Translations under genes and position numbers: made by a program
Shown: piece after piece, positions 35,197-64,000 of the stretch
Numbering within the stretch: position 1 is the first letter of the stretch
Layout: every line of letters begins with the position of its first letter
The notes under the pieces: model-generated
Seen by the model: only the letters and a program-made list of their open reading frames with translations
Told to the model about the DNA's origin: nothing
Databases searched by the model: none
Assembly: GCF_003265345.1 (NCBI RefSeq)
Contig: NZ_QFWW01000008.1
Coordinates: 353,440 to 417,439, forward strand
From: Lentzea terrae
GTDB lineage: Bacteria > Actinomycetota > Actinomycetes > Mycobacteriales > Pseudonocardiaceae
Reading direction: 5' to 3'
DNA length: 64,000 bases

Positions 35197-35223
35197 GCCG
35201 CCCGGCCGCGGTGGCCGGGCGGC
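35197..35223 (-). terminator. Strong terminator of the NRPS operon
   Basis: Perfect 11-bp arms GCCGCCCGGCC (35197-35207) and GGCCGGGCGGC (35213-35223) with a 5-base loop, starting seven bases beyond the MbtH stop in the direction of transcription. Confidence 0.8.
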
Positions 35224-35230
35224 ACACCCG

Positions 35231-35428
35231 TCATCCCGCGGCCATGCGCTCGCGCAAGCTGCGCGGCCTCATGTCGGTCCACACCTCGTCCACGTGGGCG
35301 GAGCACTCGTCCTTGGTGCCGCGGAACCCGTCCGGGCGCCATCCCGCTGGCACCTCGTGCGTCGCGGGCCAGAGCGAGTACTGGTCCTCGTCGTTGACCA
35401 GGACCTGGTACTCGATGTCGTCCCTCAT
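35231..35428 (-). CDS. MbtH-family NRPS accessory protein
   Basis: A 65-residue protein from ATG 35428, coupled to the exporter gene by a 4-base overlap. It holds the family signature: [15 protein letters not shown] with the conserved tryptophans, then VPAGW and [14 protein letters not shown]. MbtH proteins bind NRPS adenylation domains and make several of them soluble and active, so this one probably serves the NRPSs of the same operon. The length is typical. Confidence 0.95.
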   Translation of the reverse strand: MRDDIEYQVLVNDEDQYSLWPATHEVPAGWRPDGFRGTKDECSAHVDEVWTDMRPRSLRERMAAG

Positions 35429-36626
35429 GCCATGACGTCCTTTCGTGGATATGCGCGGAGAACGGGATGCACGGTGACCAGCACCGTGATGACCGCGATG
35501 CCGCCCGCGCACAGCAGCACCGCACCTGAACCTGGGAGGAGTTGGGCCAGCACACCGCCGAGTGCGGGGCCGAGGGCCGCGGCCGTGCCGACGACCACGT
35601 TCATGACGCCGCTCAGCCGGCCGCGCAACTCGTCGGGTGTGCGCAGCAACTGGTAGGTGGTGATCACCGTGTTGGCCGTGGGCGCGAGCAGGGCCATGCC
35701 CGCGAACAGCGCGCCCATCAGGTAACCGTTGGAGACGAACACGGCCAGCGGCGCCAGTGCCGTCAGTGCCCAGAACACACCGGCGATCGCTTGGTGCGGC
35801 GACAACAACGCACTCAGGCGCGGGGCGATCAACGCACCCAGCACACCGCCGGCGCCGAGCATCGCGGCCATCACGCCGATCTCGCCGGACGGCACGCCGC
35901 GGGACTGCGCCAGCACGATGATCACCAGGTAGTAGGCGCTGAAGAACAGGTTGAGCGTCACCGCGCACCACGCCGTCACGCGCATCTCGGGCCTGCCCAG
36001 CACCCACCGCAGGCCGTCGAGCACCTCGCGGAGGAAGTGCCGTCGCTCCGCCGGCGGCGAAGGCGGCACTCGCAGGAAGAGCAAGCCCACGAACGCCATC
36101 GCATGCGTCACGGCGTCGACCGCGAACGGCACCCAGCGGCCGACCGCCACGAGGAAGCCGCCCAGCGCGGTGCCCGCCATCTGCCCAACGGACGAGCGGG
36201 CGGCGTTGAGCGACACGGCAGCGGCGAGCTGGGACTCCGGCACGATCCGCGGCAGGCTCGCGTCCTCGGCCGGTTCGAAGAGCGCCCGGCAGGCGCCGAG
36301 CACAGCCGCCACGGCCACCATGTGCGGCACGGTCGCGATGCCCTGCCACAACGCCACCGCGAGGCTGGCCACGGCGACCGCCTGCACGGCTTCGCTGCAG
36401 AGCATCACTCGCCGGCGGTCCCAGCGGTCGGCCAGCGCGCCGCCGGGCAGGCCGACGACGAGCTGAGCGACCGCGTCGACGGCGAGCACCAGGCCCGACG
36501 CCGCCGCCGAGCCGGTCACCATCAGCACGACCAGCGGGAACGCGATCAGGGAAGCGTTGAAGCCCACCTCGGACAGCGCCTGGCTGCCCCACAGCAGCGT
36601 GTAGTTCCGGTTGCGCGACAACGGGG

Positions 36627-36630
<4 letters not shown>
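35425..36630 (-). CDS. MFS transporter (probable peptide exporter)
   Basis: A 401-residue membrane protein from ATG 36630, overlapping the NRPS B stop by four bases. About twelve hydrophobic segments are seen, with the loop motif [14 protein letters not shown] between TM2 and TM3 as in MFS drug exporters, and a second one (LRGRLSGVM) in the C-terminal half. Its place inside the operon points to export of the peptide product and self-protection. Confidence 0.9.
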
Positions 36631-54644
<18,014 letters not shown>

Positions 54645-54674
54645 TGTGCTGGGGTTCCTCAGAGTTCGGCAGGG

Positions 54675-57600
54675 TCAGTTCTCGGAGGCGGTGCGCTCGA
54701 GCTCGCGCAGGACGAGTTCTTCGACCAGGTCGGCGAGTGCGGCGACCGTGCGGGCGGACAGCACGTCACGCGGGCTCAGCGCGACACCGAACGCGTCGCG
54801 CAGCAGCGAGGTGACGTGCATGCCGCGGATGGAGTCACCGCCCAGCGCGAAGAAGTCGTCCTCGGCGCCGACCCGGTCGGCATCGAGCGCCTGCGCCCAG
54901 ATCGCGGCCACGGCTTCCTCGGCCGGGGTGCGCGGCGGGACGTGCTCGACCGATGTCCACTCCGGATCGGGCAGCGCGCGGCGGTCGAGCTTGCCGTTCG
55001 GGCTCAACGGGAACTCGTCCAGCGGCACGATCGCCGACGGCACCATGTAGTCCGGCAGCGCGGCCTCCGCGGCCTTGCGCAACGCGTCCACGTCCGGCGT
55101 CCTGACGTAAGCGACAAGTCGTTCGTCCCGTACGACCACGACGGCGTCGCCCAGCACCGCCTCGATCTCGCCGAGCTCCACGCGCAGCCCGCGGATCTTC
55201 ACCTGGTGGTCGGTGCGCCCGAGGTACTCGACGGAGCCGTCGTTCCGCCACCGGGCGAGATCGCCGGTGCGGTACATGCGCGTGCCGGCGGGGCCGAAGG
55301 GGTCGGCGACGAACCGCGAGGCCGTGAGTCCTGGCCGGTTCAGGTAGCCGCGCGCGAGCTGGACGCCCGCGAGGTACAGCTCACCGGGCACACCCGCCGG
55401 CACCGGCCGCAGCTCGTGGTCGAGGACGCGCAGGGCGGTGTTCCACACCGGCTTGCCGATCGGCACGACGTCGGCGTCACGACGAGTCGGCCAGCTGGTG
55501 ACGTCCACGGACGCCTCGGTCGGCCCGTAGAGGTTGTGCAGCGGCACGTCGAGCACCTCGTACCAGGTGCGCACCAGATCCGGTGGCAGCGCCTCGCCGC
55601 TGCACAGCACCCGGCGCAGACCCGTGCAGCCCGCGGCGGAGGGTTCGCGCAGGAACGCCCGCAGCATCGACGGCACGAAGTGCACAGTCGTGATCGACTC
55701 GCGCTGGATCAGGTCGGCCAGGTAGGCCGGATCTCGGTGACCCTCCGGCTTGGCCACGACCAGCGTGGCTCCCGCGATCAGCGGCCAGAAGAACTCCCAG
55801 ACCGAGACGTCGAAACTCGCCGGCGTCTTCTGCAGCACCCGGTCGCCGGGTGTGAGCCCGTACTCGTGCTGTGTCCACAAGAGACGGTTGACGGCGCCCC
55901 GGTGCGGCACGACGACGGCTTTGGGCCTGCCCGTCGAGCCGGACGTGTAGATGACGTAGGCCGGGTGGTCCGGCGTGAGCGCGATCTCGGGCGCTGTCGA
56001 CAGCTGATCGTCCGTGTCCAGCGGCGAGTCGACCACGAGCACCGGGTCGGCGTCGCCGAGCATGAACGCGATGCGCTCGTCGGGCAGTTCGGCGTCGATC
56101 GGGAGGTACGCCGCGCCCGCCTTGAGCACGGCCAGGAGCGTCACGACCAGTTCGATCGACCGCGGCAAGGACACGGCGACCACGCGTTCCGGACCGGCGC
56201 CCTCCGCGATCAGCCGGTGCGCCAGCCGGTTCGCCCGCCGCTCCAGTTCCGCGGCGGTGATCGCCTCGCCCTCGAACCGCACGGCCTCCTCGTCGTGGGG
56301 TGCCAGCAGATCCAGCAGGGTGCGGTTGGGCACCTGGCGGTCGGTGTCGTTCCACTCGACGAGCACTTGGTGCCGCTCCTCGACCGTGAGCAGCGGCAGT
56401 GCACCGACCTGCCGGTTGGCGTCTTCGGCGATGCCGGTGAGCAGCGCGCGCAGGTGATCGCCGAGCCTGCGCGCGGTCGACTCGTCGAACACCGCGGGGT
56501 CGTAGCCGAGCAGCACGGTCAGTTCGCTGTCCGGGTAGACCGTGGCGCTCAGCGGGAAGCTCGTCGTCTCCACGGCTCGGAGGTCGCGCAGCGGCAGGCC
56601 GTCCGCGGGGTAGTTCTCGAACACCAGCACGCTGTCGAACAGGTTCACCCCGCCTGCGACGCCGCTCCAGGCGTGCAGGTCGGTCAGCGGCACGTGCTCG
56701 AACCGCCGTGCCTCGACCTGCGCCTCCTGCAAGCCGCGCAGCCACGCCGCGACAGGCTCGTGGTCGTCCACGGCCACCCGGACGGGCAGGGTGTTGATGA
56801 AGATCCCGGTGATGTCGTCGACGCCGGGCAGATCGGCGGGCCTGCCGGACACGGTGGCGCCGAAACACACGTCGTCCCGTCCGCCGTAACGGGCGAGCAG
56901 CACGGCCCACGCGCCTTGCACCACCGTTCCCGGCGTCAGCCGTTGCTCTCGTGCGAACGCGTACAGCGCGGTGGATTCCGCGGCGGACAACGAGATCCGC
57001 AGGTTCGCGGTCGTGCTGGAGTCGTGCTGCCCGGACGGTGTGCGGTCGAACGGCAGCGGCGTCGGCTCGGTGAAGTCGCCCAGCACCTCACGCCAGTGAC
57101 GTTCGGCCGCTTCGCCGTCCTGGCGATGCAACCATTCGACGTACTCGCGGAACGGCGGCCGTTCGGTGTTGTCGGCGGGGTCGCCGACAACGTCCGTCAG
57201 CACCTGGAAGACGCTCCAGCCGTCGAGCAGCACGTGGTGGAACGTCCACAGCACCTGCACCTCGTTCTCCGGCAGGCGGGCCAGTGTCAGTCGCATCAAC
57301 GGCGCGGTCGCGAGGTCCAGGCCTTCGGCGCGGTCGGTCTCCAGCAACGCGCGCAGCAGTTCCTCGCGATCGCCGCGAGTCCAGTCCAGGTGGCGGATCG
57401 GCACCGGTGCGTGCGCGTGCACGACCTGCAGCGGCTCGGGCACGCCCTCCCAGACCACGTTGCTGCGCAACACCGGCGTGCGGTCGACGACCCGTTGCCA
57501 CGCCGCCGCGAGCTCGTCCGGATCGGCGGTCACGACGAAGCTGGTCTGCTGCACGTACACGCCGTCGAGGGAGTGGAACACCATGCCCGCCTGCATCGGC

Positions 57601-60600
57601 GTGAGCGGATACACGTCCTCGACGTGCGGCAGCGCGATCCGGTCGCACGCGCTCTGGTCCAGCCGGGCGAGCGGGAAGTCCGACGGTGTGCGGCCTCCCG
57701 CGTCCGGTTGCGCGCAGTGGTGCGCGATGTCCCGCAACGCCACCAGCATCTCGTCCGCCAGCCGCGTGATCGTCTCCTCGTCGTGCAGGTCGGTGCTGTA
57801 GTACCAGGTCACTTCGAGCTGGTCGCCCTCGATGTGGCTGACCACGTCGATGGCGTGCGGGCGCGGTGAGTCCTGGTCGGCGTCGAGATCCAGGTCGCGC
57901 TGGCCGGCGTCGAACCGGCCGAGGTGGTTGAACCCCACCTCCGGCGTCACGTCCGGCAGACCCGTGTCGGTGAGGTACCGCAGGGCGCCGTAACCGATGC
58001 CACGCCGCGGTACCGCCCGCAGCTGTTCCTTGACCGCCTTGAGCGTCTCGCCCCAACCGGCTTCCGGCAGGTCCAGCTCGACCGGGAACATCGACGTGAA
58101 CCAGCCGACCGTGCGGGACAGGTCGACGCCGTCGAACAGCTCCTCGCGGCCGTGTCCCTCCAACGCGACCAGGACGCGCTGAGAGCCGGTCCAGCCGCTC
58201 AGCACACACCCCAGCGCGGCCAGCAGGACATCGTTGACCTGGGTGCGGTAGACCGGCGGCACCTCACGCAGCACGTGCTCTGTGTCCTTTTCAGACAGAC
58301 GGACCGTGATGCCGTGCTGGGACGCGGTGGTGCCCGTCTTGGCGCTGCCACCCGTGATCTGCTCCCAGTGCGCCCGTTCGTCGTCGAACCCGCCCGCTCG
58401 CGCGTGGCCGACGAGCTGGTTCGCCCACTCCCGCAACGAGGTCGTCTTCGGCGGCAACGGTGTGCCGCGGTAGGCGGCGCGCAGGTCCTCGGCGATGATC
58501 CGCCACGAGATGCCGTCCACGACGAGGTGGTGCGCGGACAACCGGACCTGGTGGGGCGCCACGATCGCGGCCCGCAGCTGGGAGTGCCCGGACGGCTCGA
58601 TGCACTGGTGCCAGCCGTCGTCCAGTCTGTACCGCATGCGGAGGGCGTCGTGGTGCTCCACCACCGTGCCGACAGCCTCGGCCAGCCGGTCGGCGTCGAC
58701 GTCCTCGGCGAAGTCGAGCACCACGGACTGGTCGAACCGGCACAGCCCGTCGTGGTGCTCGAAGAACCAGTGCTGGATGGGCGTGAGCGGCACATCTCCG
58801 GTGACCGTGCCCTGCTCGGCGGTCGTGCCACCGGCGGACCGCACGCGTAGAGCCAGCTCGGCGATCGTCTGATGCTGGAAGACGTCGCGCGCGGTCAGGT
58901 GCAGGCCGGCCGCTCGTGCCTTGGTGACGACGCTGATCGCGAGGATCGAGTCGCCGCCCAGCTCCAGGAACCCGTCGCGCACCCCGACCCGGCCGACGCC
59001 GAGCACCTCGGCGAACACCGAGGCGAGCACGGCCTCGACCGGCGTGCGCGGCGCGACGAACCGGGCGCGATCGACCCGTGGCGCGGGCGGTTCCGGCAGG
59101 TTCGCGCGGTCGATCTCGTCCAGCACCACCCACGCCGACGGAATGAGGTAGTCCGGCAGCACCTGGCTCAGGAAACCCTTGAGCTCAGCCGGGTTCGCCC
59201 GCGTGACGTAACCGACGAGCCGTCCGTCGTGCACCACCACGTGCGCGTCGTCGACAGCGCTGCGCAGGACCTCCTCGACCACCGCCGGGTCGACCCGGAA
59301 CCCGCGCACGCGCGCCACGTCCTCCGCCTCGCCCGCGAACTCGACGAGGTCCCGGTCCGGATTCGCGGTCACGGCCTCGCACAGCGCGACGAGATCGTCG
59401 GCCATGCGCTCGATCGTGGTCGCGTCGAACAGATCGGTGTTGTACTCGAGCGTCAGCGTGAGGTCGTCGCCGCGCGGCCAGAACTCCGTGACGAGGTCGA
59501 ACCGCGCGGCCGGCCGTGGCAGCTCGACCTCCTCGGCCGCGAGGCCGCCGAAGTCCGTGCGGGTGAACAGTGGTTGCTGGAGTGCGACGACGGCCTGCAC
59601 CAGCGGCGTCCGACTCGGGTCGCGGTCGGGCCGGAGCTCTTCGACGAGCTGGTCGAACGGCACGTCGTCATGCGCGAACGCCTCCAGCACGGTGTCGCGC
59701 ACCTGGTCCAGGTAGGTGGTGAAGGGCTGCTGAGGGTCGAGCCACGTGCGCAGCACCAGCGTGTTGACGAAGAAACCCGTGACGCGGTCCAGCTCCGCGC
59801 GGTCCCGTCCGGCGTTCACCGTGCCGACAGCGATGTCGCGCTGTCCGCTGTGCCGAGCCATGGTCACCTTGACCAGCGCGGTGAGCGTCATGAACAGCGT
59901 GGCGTCGTGTGCCCTGCCCAACGCCGTGAGCCTCTGCACGAGCCCGGCTCCGAGGCCGCGCCGCAGCACCGCGCCCGCCGTCGAGCGCAGTGGCGGCCGC
60001 ACCCGGTCGGTGCGCAGGTCGAGCGGTTCGAGCCCGTCGAGCTTGTGCCGCCAGTAGTCCACGCTGGGTACGGGCTGTTCCTGTTGCCACAGAGCGAAGT
60101 CCGGGTACTGCAGGCGTGGTGGTGGCAGCTGCTCACCGGCGTAGAGCCTGGCCAGCTCGTCGAGCAGCACGGTGACAGACCGGCCGTCGGTGATGATGTG
60201 GTGCTGGCACAGCACGAGCACCTGGTCGCGGGTGAGCAGCGCCCGCGTCAGCGGTCCGGTGCGCAGGTCGAACGGCTTGGCCAGCTCCGCGGTCAGATCG
60301 TCCACCAGCTCCAGGGGCACCACGCCGTGCGGACTGATCTCCTGGGTCTCGCCGTGCACGGTGGTCCGCAACGCGTCGTGCCGGGCCACCAGCTCGTCCA
60401 GCGCGCCCTGCAACCGGGCCAGGTCGAGCGACCCGGTCAAGCGCACGCCGACCGCGGTGTTGCTGTCCGGCCCTTCCGCGCCCTGGAGCCGCTTCTGCGT
60501 GCGCGACAGCGGCACGGGCTGTCCTTCGTGGACCTTCTGGATCTCGGCGGGTGTGTGGTCCGGCAGCGCTTCGGCCAGTGTCGCGACCGTGCGGTGCTCG

Positions 60601-62168
60601 AAGAGCGCGCGCAGCGGCAGACCACCGCCCAGCAGCGCCAGTGCTCGCGTGGCGAGCACCGAGTCACCGCCGAGCTGGAAGAAGTCGTCCTCGGCACCGA
60701 CGGCGTCGAGCCCGAGCACCTCCGCCCAGGCCCGCGCTACCCGGTGCTCGGCGGGCGTGCGCGGGGCCGTGAACCCCGGCGTCTCCGCGGGGGCGGCCGG
60801 CTTCGGCAGCGCGTGCCGGTCGAGCTTGCCGTTGGGGCTCAACGGCAACGCGTCGAGGACGACGAACGCCGACGGCACCATGTGCTCGGGCAGCCTGGCG
60901 GCCACCAGCGCCCGCAGCTCGGCTCGGTCGGCATCGCCGGTGACGTAGCCGACGAGCCGCTTGAGTCCCTGGTCGGCGCAGGCGACGACGACCGCCTCGC
61001 GCACGCCGGAGTGTTCGCGCAGCACCGCTTCGATCTCGCCGGGCTCGATGCGGAACCCGCGGATCTTCACCTGGTGGTCGGCGCGCCCGACGAACTCCAG
61101 CACGCCCTCGCGCCACCGCACCACGTCGCCGGTGCGGTACAGGCGCCCCGGTCCGAACGGGTTGGCGACGAACCGTTGCGCGGTGAGCCCAGGCCGGTGG
61201 AGGTAGCCGCGCGCGAGACCCGCGCCGGTGACGTACAGCTCGCCCTCGGTCGCCGGCCGCAGCTCGTCGTCCAGCACGTGGGCGACGGTGCCGGGGATCG
61301 GCCTGCCGATCGGAGGCGGGCCACCGGGGGTGAGCGGCTCGCTCCACGTCGACACGACCGTGGACTCGGTCGGCCCGTAGGCGTTGATCATCCTCCGGCC
61401 CGGCGCCCAGCGCTCGACCAGCTCGGGAGTGCAGGCGTCACCGCCGACGATCAGCGTGCGGAAGTCGGGCAGCGGCACGTCTGGCACGGTCGCCATGGCC
61501 ACCGGAGGGATCAGCGCGTGCGTGATCCTGTTGTCCCGCAGCACCTCCGCGAGCTGCTCGCCCAGCAGCGGACCCTCCGGCGGCACGACCAGCGCCGCGC
61601 CGGACGGCAGTGCCATGCAGAGCTCCAGCACCGACGCGTCGAAGCTGGGGGAGGAGAACTGCAGCACCCGGTCGCCCGGCCGCACCTGGAAGTGCTCGAT
61701 CTCAGCGGTCGCGAAGTTCGCGAGCCCGGTGTGCGTGACGACCACGCCCTTGGGCCGTCCGGTCGAACCGGACGTGTAGATCACGTACGCCGGATGCGCC
61801 GCGTCCACCGCGACCTCCGGGTCGGTGTCCGGCATCCCGCTCGTGTCCACTTCGGACTCGAGGGTGAGCACCGGCGCGGCGTCGCGCAGCATGAAGTCGA
61901 TCCGCTCGGCGGGATAGGCGGGGTCGACGGGCAGGTAGGCGGCTCCTGCCTTCAGCACGGCGAGCTGTGCCACCACGATGCCGGCCGACCTCGGCATCCG
62001 CAGCGCCACGATCCGTTCGGGACCGGCCCCTCGCTCGCGCAACCAGTGCGCAAGGCGGTTGGCGCGGACGTCCAGCTCCCGGTACGTGAGCGTGCCCGAT
62101 GGCGCGATGACCGCGGGTGCGTGCGGGGACGACGCGACTCTGGCGCGGAACAGTGCCGTGAGAAACAT
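54675..62168 (-). CDS. NRPS A, three modules with an A-less second module (A-T-C-[A remnant]-T-E-C-A-T)
   Basis: 2497 residues from ATG 62168, 47 bases after the PBP-type thioesterase gene. It begins directly with an adenylation domain (YTSGSTG near 126), so it loads the first residue. A1 code DALLIGAVV; T1 LGGDSVL near 500; C1 HHIITDGRS near 655. Module 2 then has only a C-terminal subdomain scrap (RGFRVDP near 955 and [10 protein letters not shown]) and no nucleotide core, A10 lysine motif or YTSGSTG. T2 LGGDSIL is near 1070 and E1 HHLVVDGIS near 1211. C2 (DCL-type, [18 protein letters not shown] near 1645) is followed by A3 with the serine code DVWHLSLVD (core near 2071) and T3 LGGDSIR near 2443. 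Stop 30 bases before NRPS B. Confidence 0.95.
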   Translation of the reverse strand: MFLTALFRARVASSPHAPAVIAPSGTLTYRELDVRANRLAHWLRERGAGPERIVALRMPRSAGIVVAQLAVLKAGAAYLPVDPAYPAERIDFMLRDAAPVLTLESEVDTSGMPDTDPEVAVDAAHPAYVIYTSGSTGRPKGVVVTHTGLANFATAEIEHFQVRPGDRVLQFSSPSFDASVLELCMALPSGAALVVPPEGPLLGEQLAEVLRDNRITHALIPPVAMATVPDVPLPDFRTLIVGGDACTPELVERWAPGRRMINAYGPTESTVVSTWSEPLTPGGPPPIGRPIPGTVAHVLDDELRPATEGELYVTGAGLARGYLHRPGLTAQRFVANPFGPGRLYRTGDVVRWREGVLEFVGRADHQVKIRGFRIEPGEIEAVLREHSGVREAVVVACADQGLKRLVGYVTGDADRAELRALVAARLPEHMVPSAFVVLDALPLSPNGKLDRHALPKPAAPAETPGFTAPRTPAEHRVARAWAEVLGLDAVGAEDDFFQLGGDSVLATRALALLGGGLPLRALFEHRTVATLAEALPDHTPAEIQKVHEGQPVPLSRTQKRLQGAEGPDSNTAVGVRLTGSLDLARLQGALDELVARHDALRTTVHGETQEISPHGVVPLELVDDLTAELAKPFDLRTGPLTRALLTRDQVLVLCQHHIITDGRSVTVLLDELARLYAGEQLPPPRLQYPDFALWQQEQPVPSVDYWRHKLDGLEPLDLRTDRVRPPLRSTAGAVLRRGLGAGLVQRLTALGRAHDATLFMTLTALVKVTMARHSGQRDIAVGTVNAGRDRAELDRVTGFFVNTLVLRTWLDPQQPFTTYLDQVRDTVLEAFAHDDVPFDQLVEELRPDRDPSRTPLVQAVVALQQPLFTRTDFGGLAAEEVELPRPAARFDLVTEFWPRGDDLTLTLEYNTDLFDATTIERMADDLVALCEAVTANPDRDLVEFAGEAEDVARVRGFRVDPAVVEEVLRSAVDDAHVVVHDGRLVGYVTRANPAELKGFLSQVLPDYLIPSAWVVLDEIDRANLPEPPAPRVDRARFVAPRTPVEAVLASVFAEVLGVGRVGVRDGFLELGGDSILAISVVTKARAAGLHLTARDVFQHQTIAELALRVRSAGGTTAEQGTVTGDVPLTPIQHWFFEHHDGLCRFDQSVVLDFAEDVDADRLAEAVGTVVEHHDALRMRYRLDDGWHQCIEPSGHSQLRAAIVAPHQVRLSAHHLVVDGISWRIIAEDLRAAYRGTPLPPKTTSLREWANQLVGHARAGGFDDERAHWEQITGGSAKTGTTASQHGITVRLSEKDTEHVLREVPPVYRTQVNDVLLAALGCVLSGWTGSQRVLVALEGHGREELFDGVDLSRTVGWFTSMFPVELDLPEAGWGETLKAVKEQLRAVPRRGIGYGALRYLTDTGLPDVTPEVGFNHLGRFDAGQRDLDLDADQDSPRPHAIDVVSHIEGDQLEVTWYYSTDLHDEETITRLADEMLVALRDIAHHCAQPDAGGRTPSDFPLARLDQSACDRIALPHVEDVYPLTPMQAGMVFHSLDGVYVQQTSFVVTADPDELAAAWQRVVDRTPVLRSNVVWEGVPEPLQVVHAHAPVPIRHLDWTRGDREELLRALLETDRAEGLDLATAPLMRLTLARLPENEVQVLWTFHHVLLDGWSVFQVLTDVVGDPADNTERPPFREYVEWLHRQDGEAAERHWREVLGDFTEPTPLPFDRTPSGQHDSSTTANLRISLSAAESTALYAFAREQRLTPGTVVQGAWAVLLARYGGRDDVCFGATVSGRPADLPGVDDITGIFINTLPVRVAVDDHEPVAAWLRGLQEAQVEARRFEHVPLTDLHAWSGVAGGVNLFDSVLVFENYPADGLPLRDLRAVETTSFPLSATVYPDSELTVLLGYDPAVFDESTARRLGDHLRALLTGIAEDANRQVGALPLLTVEERHQVLVEWNDTDRQVPNRTLLDLLAPHDEEAVRFEGEAITAAELERRANRLAHRLIAEGAGPERVVAVSLPRSIELVVTLLAVLKAGAAYLPIDAELPDERIAFMLGDADPVLVVDSPLDTDDQLSTAPEIALTPDHPAYVIYTSGSTGRPKAVVVPHRGAVNRLLWTQHEYGLTPGDRVLQKTPASFDVSVWEFFWPLIAGATLVVAKPEGHRDPAYLADLIQRESITTVHFVPSMLRAFLREPSAAGCTGLRRVLCSGEALPPDLVRTWYEVLDVPLHNLYGPTEASVDVTSWPTRRDADVVPIGKPVWNTALRVLDHELRPVPAGVPGELYLAGVQLARGYLNRPGLTASRFVADPFGPAGTRMYRTGDLARWRNDGSVEYLGRTDHQVKIRGLRVELGEIEAVLGDAVVVVRDERLVAYVRTPDVDALRKAAEAALPDYMVPSAIVPLDEFPLSPNGKLDRRALPDPEWTSVEHVPPRTPAEEAVAAIWAQALDADRVGAEDDFFALGGDSIRGMHVTSLLRDAFGVALSPRDVLSARTVAALADLVEELVLRELERTASEN

Positions 62169-62215
62169 GAGGGGTGGAGCCTTTCCGGGGGATCAGTCGG
62201 AAAAGTGAGGAATGA

Positions 62216-63490
62216 TCAGGCGGCGCGGCGGGCGAGCCTGCCGCCCACCTGCAACCAGCCGATGTCGCGGCCGGGAGAACCGCGCAGAAAACGTCCGGCT
62301 TGCGAAGTGTCGCCGGTGTCGACGTCGCGCATTCGGAACATGAGTCGGTCGTAGAGCGTCAACTCGGCGAACGGCTCACCGTCGACGACGAGTCGCAACG
62401 GCGTATCTTTTCCTGGCGAGACGGAATACTCGGTGTCGCCGTTGTGGAAACGTCCCATGCAGTCGGGCGGTGGCGCCGCGACCCGTTCCCCGAGTCCGCG
62501 ACAAGCGTCGTAGTCGCCTACTCCGAGCTCGCGCGCCAATTCGCGCCACATGGCGAATCCGGTGCTGCCATTGGTGGTGAGCGCGACCACGGTGCCGCTT
62601 TCCGGATGCACGCGGAGGTGGCAGGACGTGCCGTCCCCCGTGCCGTCGTGCCCGAACCACCCGCCCTCGAACAACGCCACGCCGAGCCCCCAGGCGTCGG
62701 CCATCCCGAACGGCTCCGCACCGGCGACCGGAGTCCGCATCTCGCGCAACTCGGCGTCCTGCACCAGCGGCGGCCCCTCGCCGGCCAGCATCCGGCCGAG
62801 CCGCACCAGATCGATCGCACTGGCCGCGACGGCACCAGCCGGCGCGTCCACGAGCGTGAGCGACTGGTGCACCGGCACCACCCGGTGCCGTTCGGGATTG
62901 ACGGCGTGCCCCGGCACCGCGTCCTGCGGCCCGTCCGGCGCCACCACGAAGTGCGCGTCCACGCCCAGAGGCCTCAGCAACACCGACGACATGGCCTCCC
63001 ACCAGCTCATACCGGTGAGGACCTCGATCAGGTGCCCGGCGGCGCTGTACCCGATGTTCGAGTAGGAGAACCCGTCACCGGGCTCGTGCAACGGTTCGGC
63101 GCGGCGCAGGCACTCGGCCACGTGCCTGCTCAACGTCGACGCCGTGGTCTCGTCCGAGTCGGACGGCAATCCGCCGGTGTGGCTCAACAGATGCCGAGCG
63201 GTGAGCCGATCGCTCAGGCTCGCGGCGGCGGGCAGGTACTCGGCGAGCGGCTCGTCGAGATCGAGGTCCCCGTCCGACACGAGGATCATCGCCAGCGCCG
63301 CCGTGAAGGTCTTGCTGACCGACCCCACCGGCACGCGCGCGGCCCGCGTCATCGGCGGCCCGCCGGCGTGCTGGACGCCGAACTCGACCGTCTGGGTGAT
63401 TCCGTCGCGGTGCACGGCGAGCTGGGCGCCCGGAATCAGGTGGCGCCTGGAGTGTCTTTCCAACAATGGCTGGAGCTGGAGCTCGTACAT
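62216..63490 (-). CDS. Stand-alone PBP-type thioesterase/peptide cyclase (serine beta-lactamase fold, SurE-like)
   Basis: A 424-residue protein with no signal peptide, from ATG 63490 with GAGGGA upstream. The three class C/PBP motifs are present: SxxK as SVSK in VGSVSKTFTAA, YxN as YSN in FSYSNIGYSAAG, and a third-motif HDG in GWFGHDGTGDG. Cytosolic proteins of this kind (SurE, PenA, WolJ) release and cyclise peptides from NRPSs that lack a built-in thioesterase and end in an epimerase. Here the gene is first in the NRPS operon and NRPS B ends exactly that way, so it most likely offloads the peptide in trans. A free beta-lactamase role is less likely. Confidence 0.88.
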   Translation of the reverse strand: MYELQLQPLLERHSRRHLIPGAQLAVHRDGITQTVEFGVQHAGGPPMTRAARVPVGSVSKTFTAALAMILVSDGDLDLDEPLAEYLPAAASLSDRLTARHLLSHTGGLPSDSDETTASTLSRHVAECLRRAEPLHEPGDGFSYSNIGYSAAGHLIEVLTGMSWWEAMSSVLLRPLGVDAHFVVAPDGPQDAVPGHAVNPERHRVVPVHQSLTLVDAPAGAVAASAIDLVRLGRMLAGEGPPLVQDAELREMRTPVAGAEPFGMADAWGLGVALFEGGWFGHDGTGDGTSCHLRVHPESGTVVALTTNGSTGFAMWRELARELGVGDYDACRGLGERVAAPPPDCMGRFHNGDTEYSVSPGKDTPLRLVVDGEPFAELTLYDRLMFRMRDVDTGDTSQAGRFLRGSPGRDIGWLQVGGRLARRAA

Positions 63491-64000
63491 GTTCCCTCGC
63501 AGTACAAGTCGACCCCCAAGAACGATTTCGTCGCAACTTTCGTATCGGGTACACCGGGCTCAGCCGGTTAGCCCGTTCAGCGGTTCGTACGCTGTCAAAT
63601 ATTCGTCACGGCGTGGCACCGCCAAATGGAGCACAGGCGTTGAAAGACCCCGATAGGACGCTTTACTGCGCTTGCTGGTGACGCTCAGTTGTTGATCGAT
63701 GCAGTGCAACCACTCGAACGGGCGGGTTTGGACTGAAACGTCTCGAAAATCGCCTCAAATGGTGGTGTATTTCTGGAAAATGTTTCGAATACGGATTGTC
63801 ACAAGTGGTCACCGAGTGTGGAAATCTCGATTTTTCGGAATGTTTGAATGCTGCGAACTGCGGGCTCCGGCAGCATCCCGGTCATCCGCGTTGTCGGCGC
63901 GCTCGGGCGCCGCCCGGTGGGACGCCCGGACGGTGGCCGCTCACCTCGGCTTCACCGATCCCGCGAAGCCATGACCAAACCGTGAGCGGAGCGCGGCTGC
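63491..64000. promoter_or_regulatory. AT-richer upstream region of the NRPS operon
   Basis: 510 bases with lower GC than the flanking genes, especially 63690-63850, which holds the likely start of the NRPS transcript. A TTGACA-like box on the minus strand (complement of 63593-63598) is present, but I cannot find a convincing -10 partner. At 63900-63971 a plus-strand frame ends in TVAAHLGFTDPAKP, resembling the second HTH helix of AraC regulators, possibly a decayed regulator end. The 91-codon frame over it is not a convincing gene. Confidence 0.45.

Noticed and set aside
58938..59330. Frameshift as the cause of the missing adenylation core in module 2
   Set aside because: The reading frame is continuous from C1 through the A remnant, T2 and the epimerase, and the remnant linker is unique; loss is in-frame.
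58872..62354. Plus-strand frame opposite NRPS A and the thioesterase gene
   Set aside because: A shadow of the minus-strand NRPS frame, with no recognisable domain and no ribosome-binding site.
63699..63974. 91-codon plus-strand frame as a gene
   Set aside because: Low-GC, no ribosome-binding site and mixed composition; only its end resembles a known helix-turn-helix.

Overview
High-GC DNA with GTG/TTG starts, many 4-base ATGA stop/start overlaps, SARP/AfsR-like and LuxR/TPR regulators, secreted DUF2690 and SGNH proteins and a large NRPS point to a filamentous actinomycete, most likely of the Pseudonocardiales (Lentzea/Saccharothrix/Actinosynnema type). The genus is inferred from gene content only.

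Region 1 (1-13.3 kb) is a tightly coupled leftward operon with a rightward flavoprotein and a LysR regulator at its head. It encodes a GriI-type aldolase and a GriH-type DHQ-synthase-II, which together make 3-amino-4-hydroxybenzoate (3,4-AHBA). Next come an AMP-ligase, two acyl carrier proteins, a ketosynthase, a half-length ketosynthase-like partner without the catalytic Cys, a second AMP-ligase, a small Cys-rich protein and an atypical SDR. The last two genes are an FAD protein and a fumarase-superfamily lyase (cut by the left edge) that look like the nitrous-acid pair CreE/CreD of the aspartate-nitrosuccinate pathway. Read together, an aminohydroxybenzoyl starter is made, loaded and extended by a type II PKS, and the arylamine is then probably diazotised with nitrite made from aspartate. 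This resembles the cremeomycin and avenalumic acid logic.

Region 2 (13.1-35.1 kb) is a mixed stretch. It holds a histidine kinase/response regulator pair, a small secreted protein, an AfsR-like SARP-NB-ARC-TPR regulator, a TauE/SafE remnant, a secreted Asp-box (sialidase-like) protein, a 5'-damaged conserved gene, a methyltransferase divergent from a LuxR/TPR regulator, a DUF2690 protein and an HTH-P-loop-TM-WD40 protein. It also holds a 1517-aa secreted protein that combines transglycosylase-like, golvesin-like, SGNH hydrolase and HNH nuclease-like regions, with a small peptidoglycan-binding-like partner, followed by a GNAT acetyltransferase.

Region 3 (35.2-63.5 kb) is one leftward NRPS operon: PBP-type thioesterase/cyclase, NRPS A (3 modules), NRPS B (5 modules), MFS exporter, MbtH, then a strong hairpin. 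The module order predicts an octapeptide X1-D-X2-Ser-D-basic-basic-D-basic-Thr-D-X8. Module 2 has lost its adenylation core, and the last module ends in an epimerase with no integrated thioesterase, so the stand-alone PBP-type protein is the likely release and cyclisation enzyme. The last 0.5 kb is an AT-richer promoter region.
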